From the NCBI GenBank assembly GCA_012271065.1, contig JAAXHE010000062.1, positions 1 to 35,275 of the forward strand: a DNA stretch of 35,275 nt, read 5' to 3'. The stretch is from Candidatus Latescibacterota bacterium (lineage in GTDB: Bacteria > Latescibacterota > UBA2968 > GCA-2709665). Below are positions 26,129-34,319 of this stretch, in pieces. Position 1 is the first letter of the stretch, and each line of letters begins with the position of its first letter. Both the position numbers and the translations under genes were made by a program. The notes beneath the pieces were generated by a model. That model worked only from the letters and a program-made list of their open reading frames with translations. It did no database searches and was not told where the DNA came from.

Positions 26129-27312
26129 GGCGTTTTTCCCAGCAGGCGTCGCGTCGAGGCCGGAGCGATGAGTTCGCTGGCGATGATGCCCAGCAGCACC
26201 ACGGAAATCACCGCGTCTGTCACCTCGGAGCGGTGAATCTGGTGCAGGTTGACCACGATGGCTACGGCCATTCCCCCGTGAGACAGCAGACCGAGCCCTA
26301 GGCCGCTCAACGCTCGGGATCCGGGCAGAAACAGGCGGACCGAAACGAAGCCGCCAAGGATCTTGCCGAGGGTCCGGACGAGGACATAGACGGGCACCAG
26401 AGCCAGAAGCCAGACCGATTCGATACGCCACCCGGCGCCCACCAGGATGAGAAAGATAATGTAGATGGAGTGCTCGCCTCTCAGGAGCACCGTTCGAATG
26501 CCCGCCCTCGCTCGGCCTCTTGCCAGATTCGCGACAATGACACCCGCAATGAGGTTGACCAGAAGCGGGGACAGGCTGAGGTACAGCGAAAGGCCTCCCG
26601 AAAAGGTAATGGCGCCCATGACGACCAGCAGCATCTCGTCGTCCTTGAGGCGGTTGGCAGTGAGGGCAACGACCAGCAGACCGACGGTCAGACCGAGCCC
26701 CGCCGAGACACCGATCCACGTGTAGGTGGACGCGTCAGCGTGCAATGCCGCCAGGCACGAAATGAGACCGAACGCGGTCAGGCCGACCAGGTCGTCGATG
26801 TTCGATACGTTCGTAAGAAGCCGCATCAGGGGCCGCGCCGGTGCCGGCGTGTTTCGGGCAAACAGCGTGAGGCCGCTGGAAGCCGTGCCGGATGCCGCGG
26901 CCGCCAGCGTGACGGCGCCGATCACCAGCAACTCCGTTTCGCGCGCATACAGGTTGGGAAAGAGCAGCAGGAAGGGAACGGCCACAACCACAAGGGTGAT
27001 CAGGCTCTGGACGAGCGCAACGCCGAAGACCCGTCCCGGAATATGACTCAGCCGCCGAAACTCCCACTGAACGCCGAAGAGCATGCCGATCCACGAGAGG
27101 CCCATGCCCACGAACGGATAGAGGCCGTCGAGGGTCGCCGCGTCAAGCAGATCGAGCACGGCGCCGCCGAGAAGAAAGCCGACCAGGAGGTATTCGATAC
27201 CGGTGAGAAAGAGATTTCTGACACCGAGGGGCAGGCGGATATGGACAAAACTGAGGCGGGAGCCGACGAAGGCGATCACGACGATCAGGATGGCGGCGAA
27301 GACCAGTTTCAT
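26125..27312 (-). CDS. cation:proton antiporter (antiporter A)
   Basis: ATG 27312 is preceded by GGAG and overlaps the PII-like stop by ATGA. The 395 residues have about 12 hydrophobic helices. TNVSNIDDLVGLTAFG puts two adjacent Asp residues (173-174) in the core ion-binding site, the pattern of electrogenic antiporters such as NapA/NhaA. SGTASSGLTLFARNTP matches the helix before it, and a further conserved region GLGLLSHGGMAVAIVVN lies near the C-terminus. No regulatory domain is attached. It is translated with PII-like and antiporter B proteins, so control by the PII-like partner is likely. Confidence 0.85.
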   Translation of the reverse strand: MKLVFAAILIVVIAFVGSRLSFVHIRLPLGVRNLFLTGIEYLLVGFLLGGAVLDLLDAATLDGLYPFVGMGLSWIGMLFGVQWEFRRLSHIPGRVFGVALVQSLITLVVVAVPFLLLFPNLYARETELLVIGAVTLAAAASGTASSGLTLFARNTPAPARPLMRLLTNVSNIDDLVGLTAFGLISCLAALHADASTYTWIGVSAGLGLTVGLLVVALTANRLKDDEMLLVVMGAITFSGGLSLYLSLSPLLVNLIAGVIVANLARGRARAGIRTVLLRGEHSIYIIFLILVGAGWRIESVWLLALVPVYVLVRTLGKILGGFVSVRLFLPGSRALSGLGLGLLSHGGMAVAIVVNLHQIHRSEVTDAVISVVLLGIIASELIAPASTRRLLGKTP

Positions 27313-27644
27313 GGAGGTTCTCCGCCCTCCGGTCCAATACAGAAATCGACGGGCAAAAGAAAGAGTGTTCCCACGCCGGGCCGCGTAAAGTCGACACCGG
27401 TTTCCCTGAAAAGCCGGATGAGCGGGTCGAGCAGCGATCGGTCCCTTACGGGTGCGACGATCGCGCTGGAACGGCCGGATCCTGCCGGGAGCAACCCGGC
27501 AAAGATGGGCACGTCCTCGGACAGGATCCGCTCCATGGGGGTCCCGTCCAGCACCGTTGCGCCCGTGATTTCCATCTCCACGAGACCGGAGAGGACCTCG
27601 TCGAGCAGGTCCTCGCGGTAGAGTGTAATTATAAGCAGATGCAT
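27309..27644 (-). CDS. PII-like signalling protein
   Basis: The 111 residues from ATG 27644 begin MHLLIITLYREDLLDEVLSG, which resembles the first strand and helix of the PII-like ferredoxin fold (beta-alpha-beta). A second unit may follow (SSAIVAPVRDRSLLDPLIRL). The usual long T-loop and its uridylylation Tyr are not evident. PII-like proteins typically trimerise, bind adenine nucleotides or other small ligands and gate transporters (as in SbtB or PII-like proteins next to carriers). The tight coupling to antiporter A by ATGA overlap makes it the probable regulatory subunit. The assignment rests on fold pattern and context, so it is moderate. Confidence 0.6.
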   Translation of the reverse strand: MHLLIITLYREDLLDEVLSGLVEMEITGATVLDGTPMERILSEDVPIFAGLLPAGSGRSSAIVAPVRDRSLLDPLIRLFRETGVDFTRPGVGTLFLLPVDFCIGPEGGEPP

Positions 27645-27683
27645 TGCAATAGCGTATTGGCCCGGGACTTCGGGATCCGGGGG

Positions 27684-28142
27684 CTAAAAAGGCTCCTGTG
27701 CGCGGATGATCTCCATAATTTCATCGGGAGACGCGGCTGCAAGTACCTGCCGCCGGATCTCCTCCCGGTCGAAAATGCGGGCGGTGCGGCTCAGAACGCT
27801 CATGTACGCCGGCATCGATATTTCGGAGGAAAGAATCAGGAAGATCAGGTGTACGGGTTGCCCGTCCAGGCTTTGGAAATCGATGCCTTCCCCGGATACG
27901 CCAAACGCCGCGACCACGCCCTTGATGTCGTCCGACCTGGCGTGGGGTATCGCCACGTGCTGATCCACGCCGCTGGTCTTGATGGCTTCCTGTTCCAGGA
28001 TGAGGCCGAGCAGCGCGTTGGGGTCGGGCAGGCGGACCGACCGGCCGATCATTTCGATCAGCTCGCGGATGGCGCCGTCCCGATCGGAACTGGTCAGGTT
28101 GAGTGCAATACGGTCGCCGGCCAATGCGTCGCAGAGTTTCAT
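27684..28142 (-). CDS. PTS EIIA, PtsN/EIIA(Ntr)-like regulatory protein
   Basis: ATG 28142 gives 152 residues; longer frames reach into the upstream gene. The active-site segment QHVAIPHARSDDIKGVVAAF places the phospho-His at residue 67. HLIFLILSSEISMPAYMSVL and ARIFDREEIRRQVLAA are typical for the family. EIIA(Ntr) is phosphorylated by the PTS-Ntr branch and, in E. coli, its unphosphorylated form controls K+ transporters. It starts the cluster of PII-like protein and two antiporters, 39 bp before the PII-like gene. No PTS permease accompanies it, which suggests a purely regulatory role. Confidence 0.82.
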   Translation of the reverse strand: MKLCDALAGDRIALNLTSSDRDGAIRELIEMIGRSVRLPDPNALLGLILEQEAIKTSGVDQHVAIPHARSDDIKGVVAAFGVSGEGIDFQSLDGQPVHLIFLILSSEISMPAYMSVLSRTARIFDREEIRRQVLAAASPDEIMEIIRAQEPF

Positions 28143-28158
28143 AGGGCTGGTTTCCGGT

Positions 28159-29394
28159 TTACAGGATGTCCACAGTCGTCGTGCGACGTTGCGGGTCGAA
28201 TGCGACGTACGTTGCGCCGTTCTCCTCGTAGACGGTCCCGCTTCCGAAGGCGGATCTGTTGTACACGCGGGCAACGGGCGCGCCGTCTACCGAAACGGAA
28301 TGGATGTCCCTGCCGGTGAAGCGCAATGTCAACTCCGGCGTACGCACGGGCAGGTCGAGCGTGACGGTGCAGTCTTCAACGGCGAGTTCCGCCATCTCCC
28401 GCATGATGGCGTAGGTTGTAATCTCGCTGCATTTGCGCCACCGGGTGCGTTCTCCGGCCGGATCGCGTTCCTTCAGCCTTCGGACAACGGTCTTGAAGGC
28501 GTTGAATCCCCGGCGGTCGGCGTCGTGAAGTCCGTAAAAGCCCTGCCAGTGGCTGATGAGGACGGCGGGATCTCCCGTGTCGATGAGGGCCGGCAGTCGC
28601 CCGCCCTGAAGGTCGGCGGTGATGTATTTATCGGGGTTGACCTCTCCGTAGCCCGTCCACGACCCAGTCCAGTCGCCCGTGCCGGCGATGATCTCACCCA
28701 TAGCGGTACCGTTGTCCCGGTCCGGATACCAGACGGGCGTTTCCACGGCGCCGTCGGACACGCGTTTGAACAGGTAAGGCGTAGGATTGCCCGTGACGCG
28801 GCGGCAGGCGGCTTCGGCGCACCGTGCATAGAAGTCGAGCGGATTGCCGAATCCCCCCGGCGAGGTGACGCCGGCGGGCGTCAGGCCGACGTTTCGGAGA
28901 ATCTCACAGGCAAGCGCGATGTAGTCCGTTACCAGTTCCTCCCGGTCCGTGGGCAGCCGGTCCCATCCCCACTGTTCCCAGAGGTTGGTGTCCACCGGCT
29001 TCAACGTCTCCAGGTCCACCACGAATGTGTGGGTCATCATCTCGGGGGTGATATCGTAATTCGGAACGATGAGCTCCCTGCACATAACCAGCCAGCTCTC
29101 CTGCTGGACCTTGCTGAAAAGCGGGAGCCCGTGGTCGATCCGTCCCAGCGCCGCCGGACACGGTACGACGCTGAACTTGCCCTTGACGCCCTCGTCAAGG
29201 CAGTATTCGGCGAATTCCCGCGTGAAGGACTCGGGGTGAACCACGGGAACGTCCTCCCACCGGCGGGGCTGACCGTCGATTGGGTTTCTGTCCCGCATGA
29301 AGAAGTAATTCAGGTTGACCAGCAGCGTGGAGTCATCGAAGATGATCGAGAGGGGGACGCGGTCCAGGGCATGACGGGCGATTTCGACGCGCAT
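28159..29394 (-). CDS. polysaccharide-deacetylase-like protein
   Basis: The chosen start is ATG 29394 with GGAG upstream; an ATG at 29445 would add 17 residues. The 411 residues have no signal peptide. Near residue 20 there is LSIIFDDSTLLVNLNYFFMRD, and MMTHTFVVDLETL and LTPAGVTSPGGFGNPLDFYA further on, in the order of the metal- and catalytic motifs of NodB-like deacetylases, but they are divergent. A C-terminal beta-sandwich (TPELTLRFTGRDIHSVSVDG) follows. It probably acts on a carbohydrate, with no substrate assigned. It ends 16 bp before the EIIA gene and may be co-transcribed with it. Confidence 0.55.
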   Translation of the reverse strand: MRVEIARHALDRVPLSIIFDDSTLLVNLNYFFMRDRNPIDGQPRRWEDVPVVHPESFTREFAEYCLDEGVKGKFSVVPCPAALGRIDHGLPLFSKVQQESWLVMCRELIVPNYDITPEMMTHTFVVDLETLKPVDTNLWEQWGWDRLPTDREELVTDYIALACEILRNVGLTPAGVTSPGGFGNPLDFYARCAEAACRRVTGNPTPYLFKRVSDGAVETPVWYPDRDNGTAMGEIIAGTGDWTGSWTGYGEVNPDKYITADLQGGRLPALIDTGDPAVLISHWQGFYGLHDADRRGFNAFKTVVRRLKERDPAGERTRWRKCSEITTYAIMREMAELAVEDCTVTLDLPVRTPELTLRFTGRDIHSVSVDGAPVARVYNRSAFGSGTVYEENGATYVAFDPQRRTTTVDIL

Positions 29395-29574
29395 CAGGGG
29401 CTCCGTCGGAACTCTGACCCGGTGAGATACTCCGAACCGGGGCAATGCTGAAATGATTGGAATTCCAGGATGAATTATTCACGAAGACCGGTGATCGTGT
29501 TGTTGCGCGGTCTACAGAGGTAAGGATTTTTCGCATTAGCCCGGAAGAGTGAGCATTTGTCCTGCTCCAGGCTT

Positions 29575-29640
29575 CTAATCCCATTTATCCTGGTAGGTTT
29601 TTATCCTGTCTATCCTGTCCATCCATGTAGGTTTGGATGT
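29575..29640. repeat. short 'TATCCTG' intergenic repeat block
   Basis: Copies of TATCCTG recur at about nine-base spacing in 29583-29640 (TTTATCCTGG, then TTATCCTGTC, TATCCTGTCC, ATCCATG). The 12-mer TTTATCCTGGTA is repeated at 34412-34423, also outside genes. From memory, similar blocks are common in intergenic DNA of several poorly cultured phyla; their role is unknown. The rest of the gap 29395-29653 holds no gene. Confidence 0.55.
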
Positions 29641-29653
29641 CTAAAAAGAAATC

Positions 29654-30769
29654 CTACGCCGGCAGCGCCCTTTCCAGAACATGTCTCAGGCGCCGGGCGA
29701 CGATTTCATCTTCACCGTCTTCCATCATGTAAGGCATGACTTCCACGCCCGTCCCGGTGTGGAAAAGCTCGATTCTCGGATCGTTATCTGAGAGTTGCCG
29801 CCTGGCTTCTTCCGGCGTGATACAGACGTTTTCCACATCCCAGTTGATGGACAGAACGGGGGCGACGTTAGACCGGCCGGGCTGGAGAATGTCCGTCGTC
29901 AGGGTCGGGATATCCGCGATCGCGTCCGCGATGGTTTCGAGCCGGCGCTCCCATTCCTTCCATTCCGCGTCGTGGTCCCGTCTGACCCACTGTTCCACAG
30001 CGGCGAGCAGTCCCATCACTTCTTCCTTCCCGGCTTTCATGGGACGCGCGAGCGAGTGATGGGGTGCGCCGTTCATGAAAGCGGCGTGCAGGATGTCCTT
30101 TCTGCCCAGAACCAGGCCGGACGCCTGCGGGCCCCGCAGGCACTTGCCGCCGCTGTAGGCAACCACGTCCACCCCTTCCGCCAGGTAGGGATTCGGTACG
30201 TCGGGCCGCTCGGCGGCGGCGTCGACGAAGGTTGGCACCGTGTATTTTCGGGCGATGTTGACGATTTCAGGCACGGTGATGGTGCCCCGGTCGGCCGCGT
30301 CGCCGAAGATGGCGATCATGGCGGTGGATTCGTCAACGGCAGCCTCCAACTCGAGAGGGGTCTCCACCTCGACAATTTCCACGCCCACCATACGGATGGC
30401 GTGATCATAGACGTGCCTGTGGGACGGCTGCGTGATAACCCGGTTCTTCATCCCGGACGTATCGGGCAACCGTTTCATTTTGTCCGGATCCATGCCGGCC
30501 ACGCAGGCTGCGGTGACCTGACACAGCGCCGCGGCGCAGCCGTTGGTGACCATGCCCGATTCGCATTGCATGAGATCCGCGATCCGGGCGCCTACTCTTT
30601 CCATCAGCTCGTCCAGATGCACGTACGCCTTCGAGGCTTCATTTATTGCCCGCCGGACTTCCGGCAGCATCAGGGAGCCGGAGATGATGGTGTAGGTCCC
30701 CATGCAATTGATCAGGGGACGTACCCCGATGGATTCGTACGTGGGGTGACCCGCGGCGGACGTGGACAT
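29654..30769 (-). CDS. PLP-dependent SelA/DgaE-fold enzyme
   Basis: The chosen start is ATG 30769; the frame is open further upstream to 30844 but without a site. The 371 residues have the fold-type I core, with VVAYSGGKCLRGPQASGLVL placing the Schiff-base Lys at 209. Other motifs: RPLINCMGTYTIISGSLMLP near the N-terminus, TNGCAAALCQVTAACVAGMD and TFVDAAAERPD. This architecture fits the SelA-like family that includes D-glucosaminate-6-phosphate ammonia-lyase and other small-molecule lyases. True SelA proteins are longer (about 450-470 residues) and have an N-terminal tRNA-binding region that is absent here. Likely substrate: an amino sugar acid or similar. A promoter is seen at 30944-30971. 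Confidence 0.75.
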   Translation of the reverse strand: MSTSAAGHPTYESIGVRPLINCMGTYTIISGSLMLPEVRRAINEASKAYVHLDELMERVGARIADLMQCESGMVTNGCAAALCQVTAACVAGMDPDKMKRLPDTSGMKNRVITQPSHRHVYDHAIRMVGVEIVEVETPLELEAAVDESTAMIAIFGDAADRGTITVPEIVNIARKYTVPTFVDAAAERPDVPNPYLAEGVDVVAYSGGKCLRGPQASGLVLGRKDILHAAFMNGAPHHSLARPMKAGKEEVMGLLAAVEQWVRRDHDAEWKEWERRLETIADAIADIPTLTTDILQPGRSNVAPVLSINWDVENVCITPEEARRQLSDNDPRIELFHTGTGVEVMPYMMEDGEDEIVARRLRHVLERALPA

Positions 30770-30920
30770 GTAAGTATCCCGTGGAAAGGCGAAACCGAAA
30801 GTGCGCGTTGTTCGACCGGGGCCCAGCGCGGACGGGCCTGGCAACCGATGTCAAGAGTCTACAACATGGAAGTCGGGATTGCAAGTCCGATGTGGCCTGG
30901 AGCCGGCGGGGGGGCGGCGG

Positions 30921-31008
30921 GTGAGAGACGTCGAAAAGCACATATCATAACGTGGTCATTGACCTTGTCGAAATGCAAGTATTGCGGGTTCCCTTCGACG
31001 TCTCTCAC
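30921..31008. repeat. 15-bp perfect inverted repeat flanking a promoter
   Basis: GTGAGAGACGTCGAA at 30921-30935 and its exact complement at 30994-31008 enclose 58 AT-richer bases with the minus-strand promoter. Both arms contain the palindrome GACGTC. It may be a double operator for a dimeric repressor (looping), or a small MITE-like insertion; no target-site duplication is visible. A 10-bp palindrome GCCCCGGGGC directly follows at 31011-31020. Confidence 0.6.
30944..30971 (-). promoter_or_regulatory. sigma70-type promoter toward the SelA/DgaE-fold gene
   Basis: On the minus strand TCGACA (plus 30966-30971) and TATGAT (plus 30944-30949) match the -35 and -10 consensus at five of six positions each, with 16 bases between. 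Start of transcription would be near 30937, about 168 bases before the ATG. The promoter lies between the two arms of the inverted repeat at 30921-31008. Confidence 0.6.
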
Positions 31009-31033
31009 TAGCCCCGGGGCTCAAATGGAGACA

Positions 31034-31106
31034 GGGCAGACAGGAATGTCCGCCCCACCTTCACACGTGCTCCCTCACAGTGCGGGCGCCCACAAGGGAC
31101 GCCCCG
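31034..31106. repeat. hairpin and GC-rich boilerplate repeats in the gap 30845-31258
   Basis: GGGCAGACA-GGAA-TGTCCGCCC at 31034-31055 folds to a nine-pair stem with one mismatch. A second GC-rich element lies at 31082-31106 (GCGCCCACAAGGGACGCCCC), reminiscent of the palindrome at 709-730. These belong to dispersed intergenic repeats. No gene is evident in 31107-31258. Confidence 0.4.
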
Positions 31107-31258
31107 ACGCCGCCAACGCGGCCGGGTGAACAGGTACCGCGAATTGGCATTTCGTGGCGCGGCAGGTGTGTCGGTGTGCCGCCGATTCTCCCGGGCAGAC
31201 TGATGGAGATACCGGCTACCCGCCGGGTCCAAGGCCGCTGGCTCGGGATCCTGTCGAC

Positions 31259-34200
31259 CTATTCGAGGCGTACAATAGATCCGCCGGGCTGGAGGGTCCC
31301 GTGGTCAATGGTGAGGGTCAGCATGCCGGCTGATTTGTGAGTCTCCAGTTCGGTCCGCGGGCCTTCTTCGTGTTCGATGAAGGCGCGGCGGTGGGGTGTC
31401 CGGATCGAGACGCGTGCCGGGGTTGTGGCTCGGACCTGGAAGGTGTCCCCGGAGACCTGTTCCATCGAGAAGAGCGAGGGAATCTGCCAGGACGTGCCGG
31501 CGTTGAAGGGGAATTCGTCCACGTCGATCCTGTTGGCGGCCGCGGACCCGATGCGGTATGCCGTCCAGCAGCCCTGATCGGGGTCCTGCACCCGGACGAA
31601 GTGATCCGCCAGGGCGCCGGGATGCGGAAGGGTTTCGCGGGTCCGGAATCCTTCGCGGTCATGGCCGGCGATATCACCCCCGATTGACGCGGCCTCGAGG
31701 ACGACGGTCAGGTCGGGCGAGGCGAAGCGGGTCGCTTCCGTCAGAAAGAGCGACTGCCGGGCATCCTGGGACCGCGTGTACACGGCGGCTCGACCGGCGA
31801 AGGAGATGTCGCCGAACGCGCGTTCGTTCTGATCCGGCGTCAGGATAACGGTGTCGCCGCCCGTCCGGCGGCGGATGCGAAGCGCCACCGGTCCGCCGTC
31901 GTTGTCCGGAACAGAAAGCGGCTGGACCTCCAGGATGTCGGGGTCCTGCCTGAAATGGTCGATGACTGCGACAAATGTGTTTCCGTTCCCGGATTCGACC
32001 TTGCGGGCGAAGAGATAGTCGTTGCGCGCGCCGATTTCAGAATGACTCCGCTGCCCTGGTCCTTCACCCACGATAATCTCGTCCACGGGCGATACCAGAC
32101 GTACCCGCATGGTCATCCCGTCATCGGTCCAGGATGCGCTCCACTGGTCCGAGGGTTCTCCCGAGCGGAGCCCCTCGATATCTTCTCCGAGCACGCCCGG
32201 ACGTTCCTCCATTGGAATCGGCCGGTCGTGAGAGGGAGGAGAACTGATGCGACCCTCGCCATGGATGGCGTAGTCCTGGACCGCGCCGCCTCTGACGCGA
32301 AAGACGTCGACCAGGTAGGCGGGTCCCGAACTCCTGTGGATCATCGCGCAAGAGCGTCTGTACGTTTCAGCCTGTTCGTACGCCCTGCAGTCCGCTTCGA
32401 TTATCTTCGTGGCGGGCGACGCGGCGAGCAGGCGCAGGTTTCCCGGAGGTCTCCGGTCCCGGGGAAGCTGGTTTGCTTCATCCAGAACCACCAGGTTGTG
32501 TTTTAGCGTACTCCGGATGCTTGCGTTGAGCGGATGGTCGCCGATGTATCCCAGGTCGGAAAGGACCTCCACGCCCTCCACGTTCATGGCGATGTTGAGG
32601 GCGTCCGGGTGGTCGTGGCCCTCCGGCTGGTAGAAGCTCATCAGGAAGGTGGCCGAACCCGTGAGATCGGTCCGGAACATGCCGCTGTAGCCCGTATTGG
32701 AGATCGCAAGCAGCCATCCCGGGAAGAACCGGTCCCGCACGGGCGGCGGCGGCGCGCATTCGAGTTCCGCGGGCCGGTTGAAGAGGGCGAACGCGTCCCC
32801 GGTGTCCAGTCGTACGAACGGGGCGAAATCCTGTCCCGTACGTACGAGACCCACGTTGTGAATCCAGGCGGGATAGGGCCAGTCGGACGGTCCTTCGCGC
32901 GCATCGGCGGTGTGGGGCAGTCGGCCGTCGGGCAGCGTCATCAGGGTCCGTGCGCGAAGGACGGTGTGGTACGGGCCGCCGGGCTCGTAGAGGTCGAGGT
33001 TGTCGTAGCGGTCTTTGCCTCTATACGATGGCGGATCGGAATATCCGTGGGCGAGTTCGGGCAGATTTCGCACGTTGGCCACCGCGTAGAGGTAATAGCT
33101 GGCGCCCTCGGCGGTGCTGCCGTCGAATTTGAAGAACCCCTTCAGGTACGGTTCAAAACCCTCAACACCCCGGTGCACGTATTCCGGCACGCCCAGGAAA
33201 CGGCCGAGGGCGACCTCTCCCTCGCGGCAGCCCGCCACTTTGTTGTTGATGCCCTCCCAGTGCGTGAACGTGAAGAGACCCTCCACGAGCAGGTCTTTGA
33301 CGACGCGGTCGCGTTCCTTTTCAGCCAGGTAGAGACGTCCGTCGGCGTCCTTTTCGTCCCAGAGCAGATCCAGGGCTTCGGCCAGCATGCAGATGTAATG
33401 CGCTTCGGCCTGAACGCCGCCGCCTGACAGGCGTCCGCAGCCCCAGAACGTCTGTATGAGTCTTCCACTCTTCATCGGGGATCGGGCGTTCTGGTCCGGG
33501 CACGGGTTGACTTCGTACCTGGCGATTCCCCTGTCCTGCGCCATGAGTTCGCAGGCGTAGAGCGGATCGCAGTCCATGTAGGTGTTCCAGTAGTCGCGGA
33601 AGAGATAGGTGGGGTACACGGCGGCAAAGCGTTTCAGGATGGCCGCCGCGGCACGGGCATATCGATCCTCACCTTCCATGCGATACAGGATGGCCAGATT
33701 GCGCGCGACCGCGGGCATGCGGTGGGCCTTCTGCTGCCGGATGGCGCCGCTGTAAGAGGAATGGACCCGGCGCCCGGCCCAGCTGAAGGCATTGCGGCCG
33801 GTCGTGAATTCAGGGTCGTTTCTTTCTTCCGGACGGATATAATAGGTCAGGGTCTGGCCTGAGCGCGGCAGGTCGAGGCGCCCCTCTTCGGGATGGGCCT
33901 CGTCGGTCATAACGGCGCCGCAGTGGAAACAGACCAGTTTGTCGGGGTCGCGGTCGATCCATCGCATATTGTAGGTGTTGTCCGCGGCGCAGACCGGACA
34001 GAATGTCCCGTAGATCTGTGCGGGACTCTGATCGGGGACCATCCTGGCGATCCAGGCATCGGAGCGATCCGCATAGTATTCGCCCAGTTCGAGCAGGTCT
34101 TCGTATTGCTTTTTCGCCCAATCGTGGCGGCGGATGTTGGCGCGGGCGATACTGAAGTTGTCGTCCCTCACAGTCAGGCAGGGGTGTTCGACCTCTCCGG

Positions 34201-34279
34201 CGCTCCGGCAGTAAATCTCCTTCTTTTCTTCTAGGCGTCGCCTGCACTCCCGCTCTTCGCTGCTGATCCAGGCCGGCAT
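31259..34279 (-). CDS. heparinase II/III-like polysaccharide lyase with N-terminal zinc-ribbon-like motif
   Basis: ATG 34279 follows GGAGG. The 1006-residue protein has no clear signal peptide. Residues 94-120 carry CPVC and CFHC, a zinc-ribbon-like pair, in an N-terminal module. A helical alpha/alpha toroid follows (about 150-480; GGGVQAEAHYICMLAEALDL and THWEGINNKVAGCREGE are typical lyase features). Then a beta-sandwich begins with the family motif FYQPEGHDHPDALNIAMNVEG (His-rich, near residue 555). The C-terminal part is beta-rich. Such enzymes eliminate uronic-acid-containing polysaccharides (heparin, alginate or similar); the sugar is not deducible. Size and absence of export signal are unusual for a lyase and suggest intracellular or oligosaccharide use. 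Confidence 0.8.
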   Translation of the reverse strand: MPAWISSEERECRRRLEEKKEIYCRSAGEVEHPCLTVRDDNFSIARANIRRHDWAKKQYEDLLELGEYYADRSDAWIARMVPDQSPAQIYGTFCPVCAADNTYNMRWIDRDPDKLVCFHCGAVMTDEAHPEEGRLDLPRSGQTLTYYIRPEERNDPEFTTGRNAFSWAGRRVHSSYSGAIRQQKAHRMPAVARNLAILYRMEGEDRYARAAAAILKRFAAVYPTYLFRDYWNTYMDCDPLYACELMAQDRGIARYEVNPCPDQNARSPMKSGRLIQTFWGCGRLSGGGVQAEAHYICMLAEALDLLWDEKDADGRLYLAEKERDRVVKDLLVEGLFTFTHWEGINNKVAGCREGEVALGRFLGVPEYVHRGVEGFEPYLKGFFKFDGSTAEGASYYLYAVANVRNLPELAHGYSDPPSYRGKDRYDNLDLYEPGGPYHTVLRARTLMTLPDGRLPHTADAREGPSDWPYPAWIHNVGLVRTGQDFAPFVRLDTGDAFALFNRPAELECAPPPPVRDRFFPGWLLAISNTGYSGMFRTDLTGSATFLMSFYQPEGHDHPDALNIAMNVEGVEVLSDLGYIGDHPLNASIRSTLKHNLVVLDEANQLPRDRRPPGNLRLLAASPATKIIEADCRAYEQAETYRRSCAMIHRSSGPAYLVDVFRVRGGAVQDYAIHGEGRISSPPSHDRPIPMEERPGVLGEDIEGLRSGEPSDQWSASWTDDGMTMRVRLVSPVDEIIVGEGPGQRSHSEIGARNDYLFARKVESGNGNTFVAVIDHFRQDPDILEVQPLSVPDNDGGPVALRIRRRTGGDTVILTPDQNERAFGDISFAGRAAVYTRSQDARQSLFLTEATRFASPDLTVVLEAASIGGDIAGHDREGFRTRETLPHPGALADHFVRVQDPDQGCWTAYRIGSAAANRIDVDEFPFNAGTSWQIPSLFSMEQVSGDTFQVRATTPARVSIRTPHRRAFIEHEEGPRTELETHKSAGMLTLTIDHGTLQPGGSIVRLE

Positions 34280-34319
34280 GGGACCTCCACCTCAATTCAA
34301 AAAAAGTCAACAGTCAAAT

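Noticed and set aside
24812..26236. 474-residue plus-strand frame, and a similar one at 26470-27621
   Set aside because: Both are shadows of the antiporter genes; low-complexity Gln/Gly/Asp/Arg-rich content mirrors hydrophobic codons on the other strand.
27979..29451. 490-residue plus-strand frame, and 29795-31129
   Set aside because: Antisense to the deacetylase-like and PLP genes, which carry recognisable motifs.
29654..30769. Reading the PLP enzyme as SelA because selD is in the window
   Set aside because: It is about 100 residues shorter than SelA, lacks the N-terminal tRNA-binding region, and its context is catabolic. A DgaE-like lyase fits better.
31034..31106. CRISPR-like or tRNA structures in the 30845-31258 gap
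   Set aside because: There is no regular repeat-spacer array and no cloverleaf; only isolated hairpins and GC-rich palindromes.
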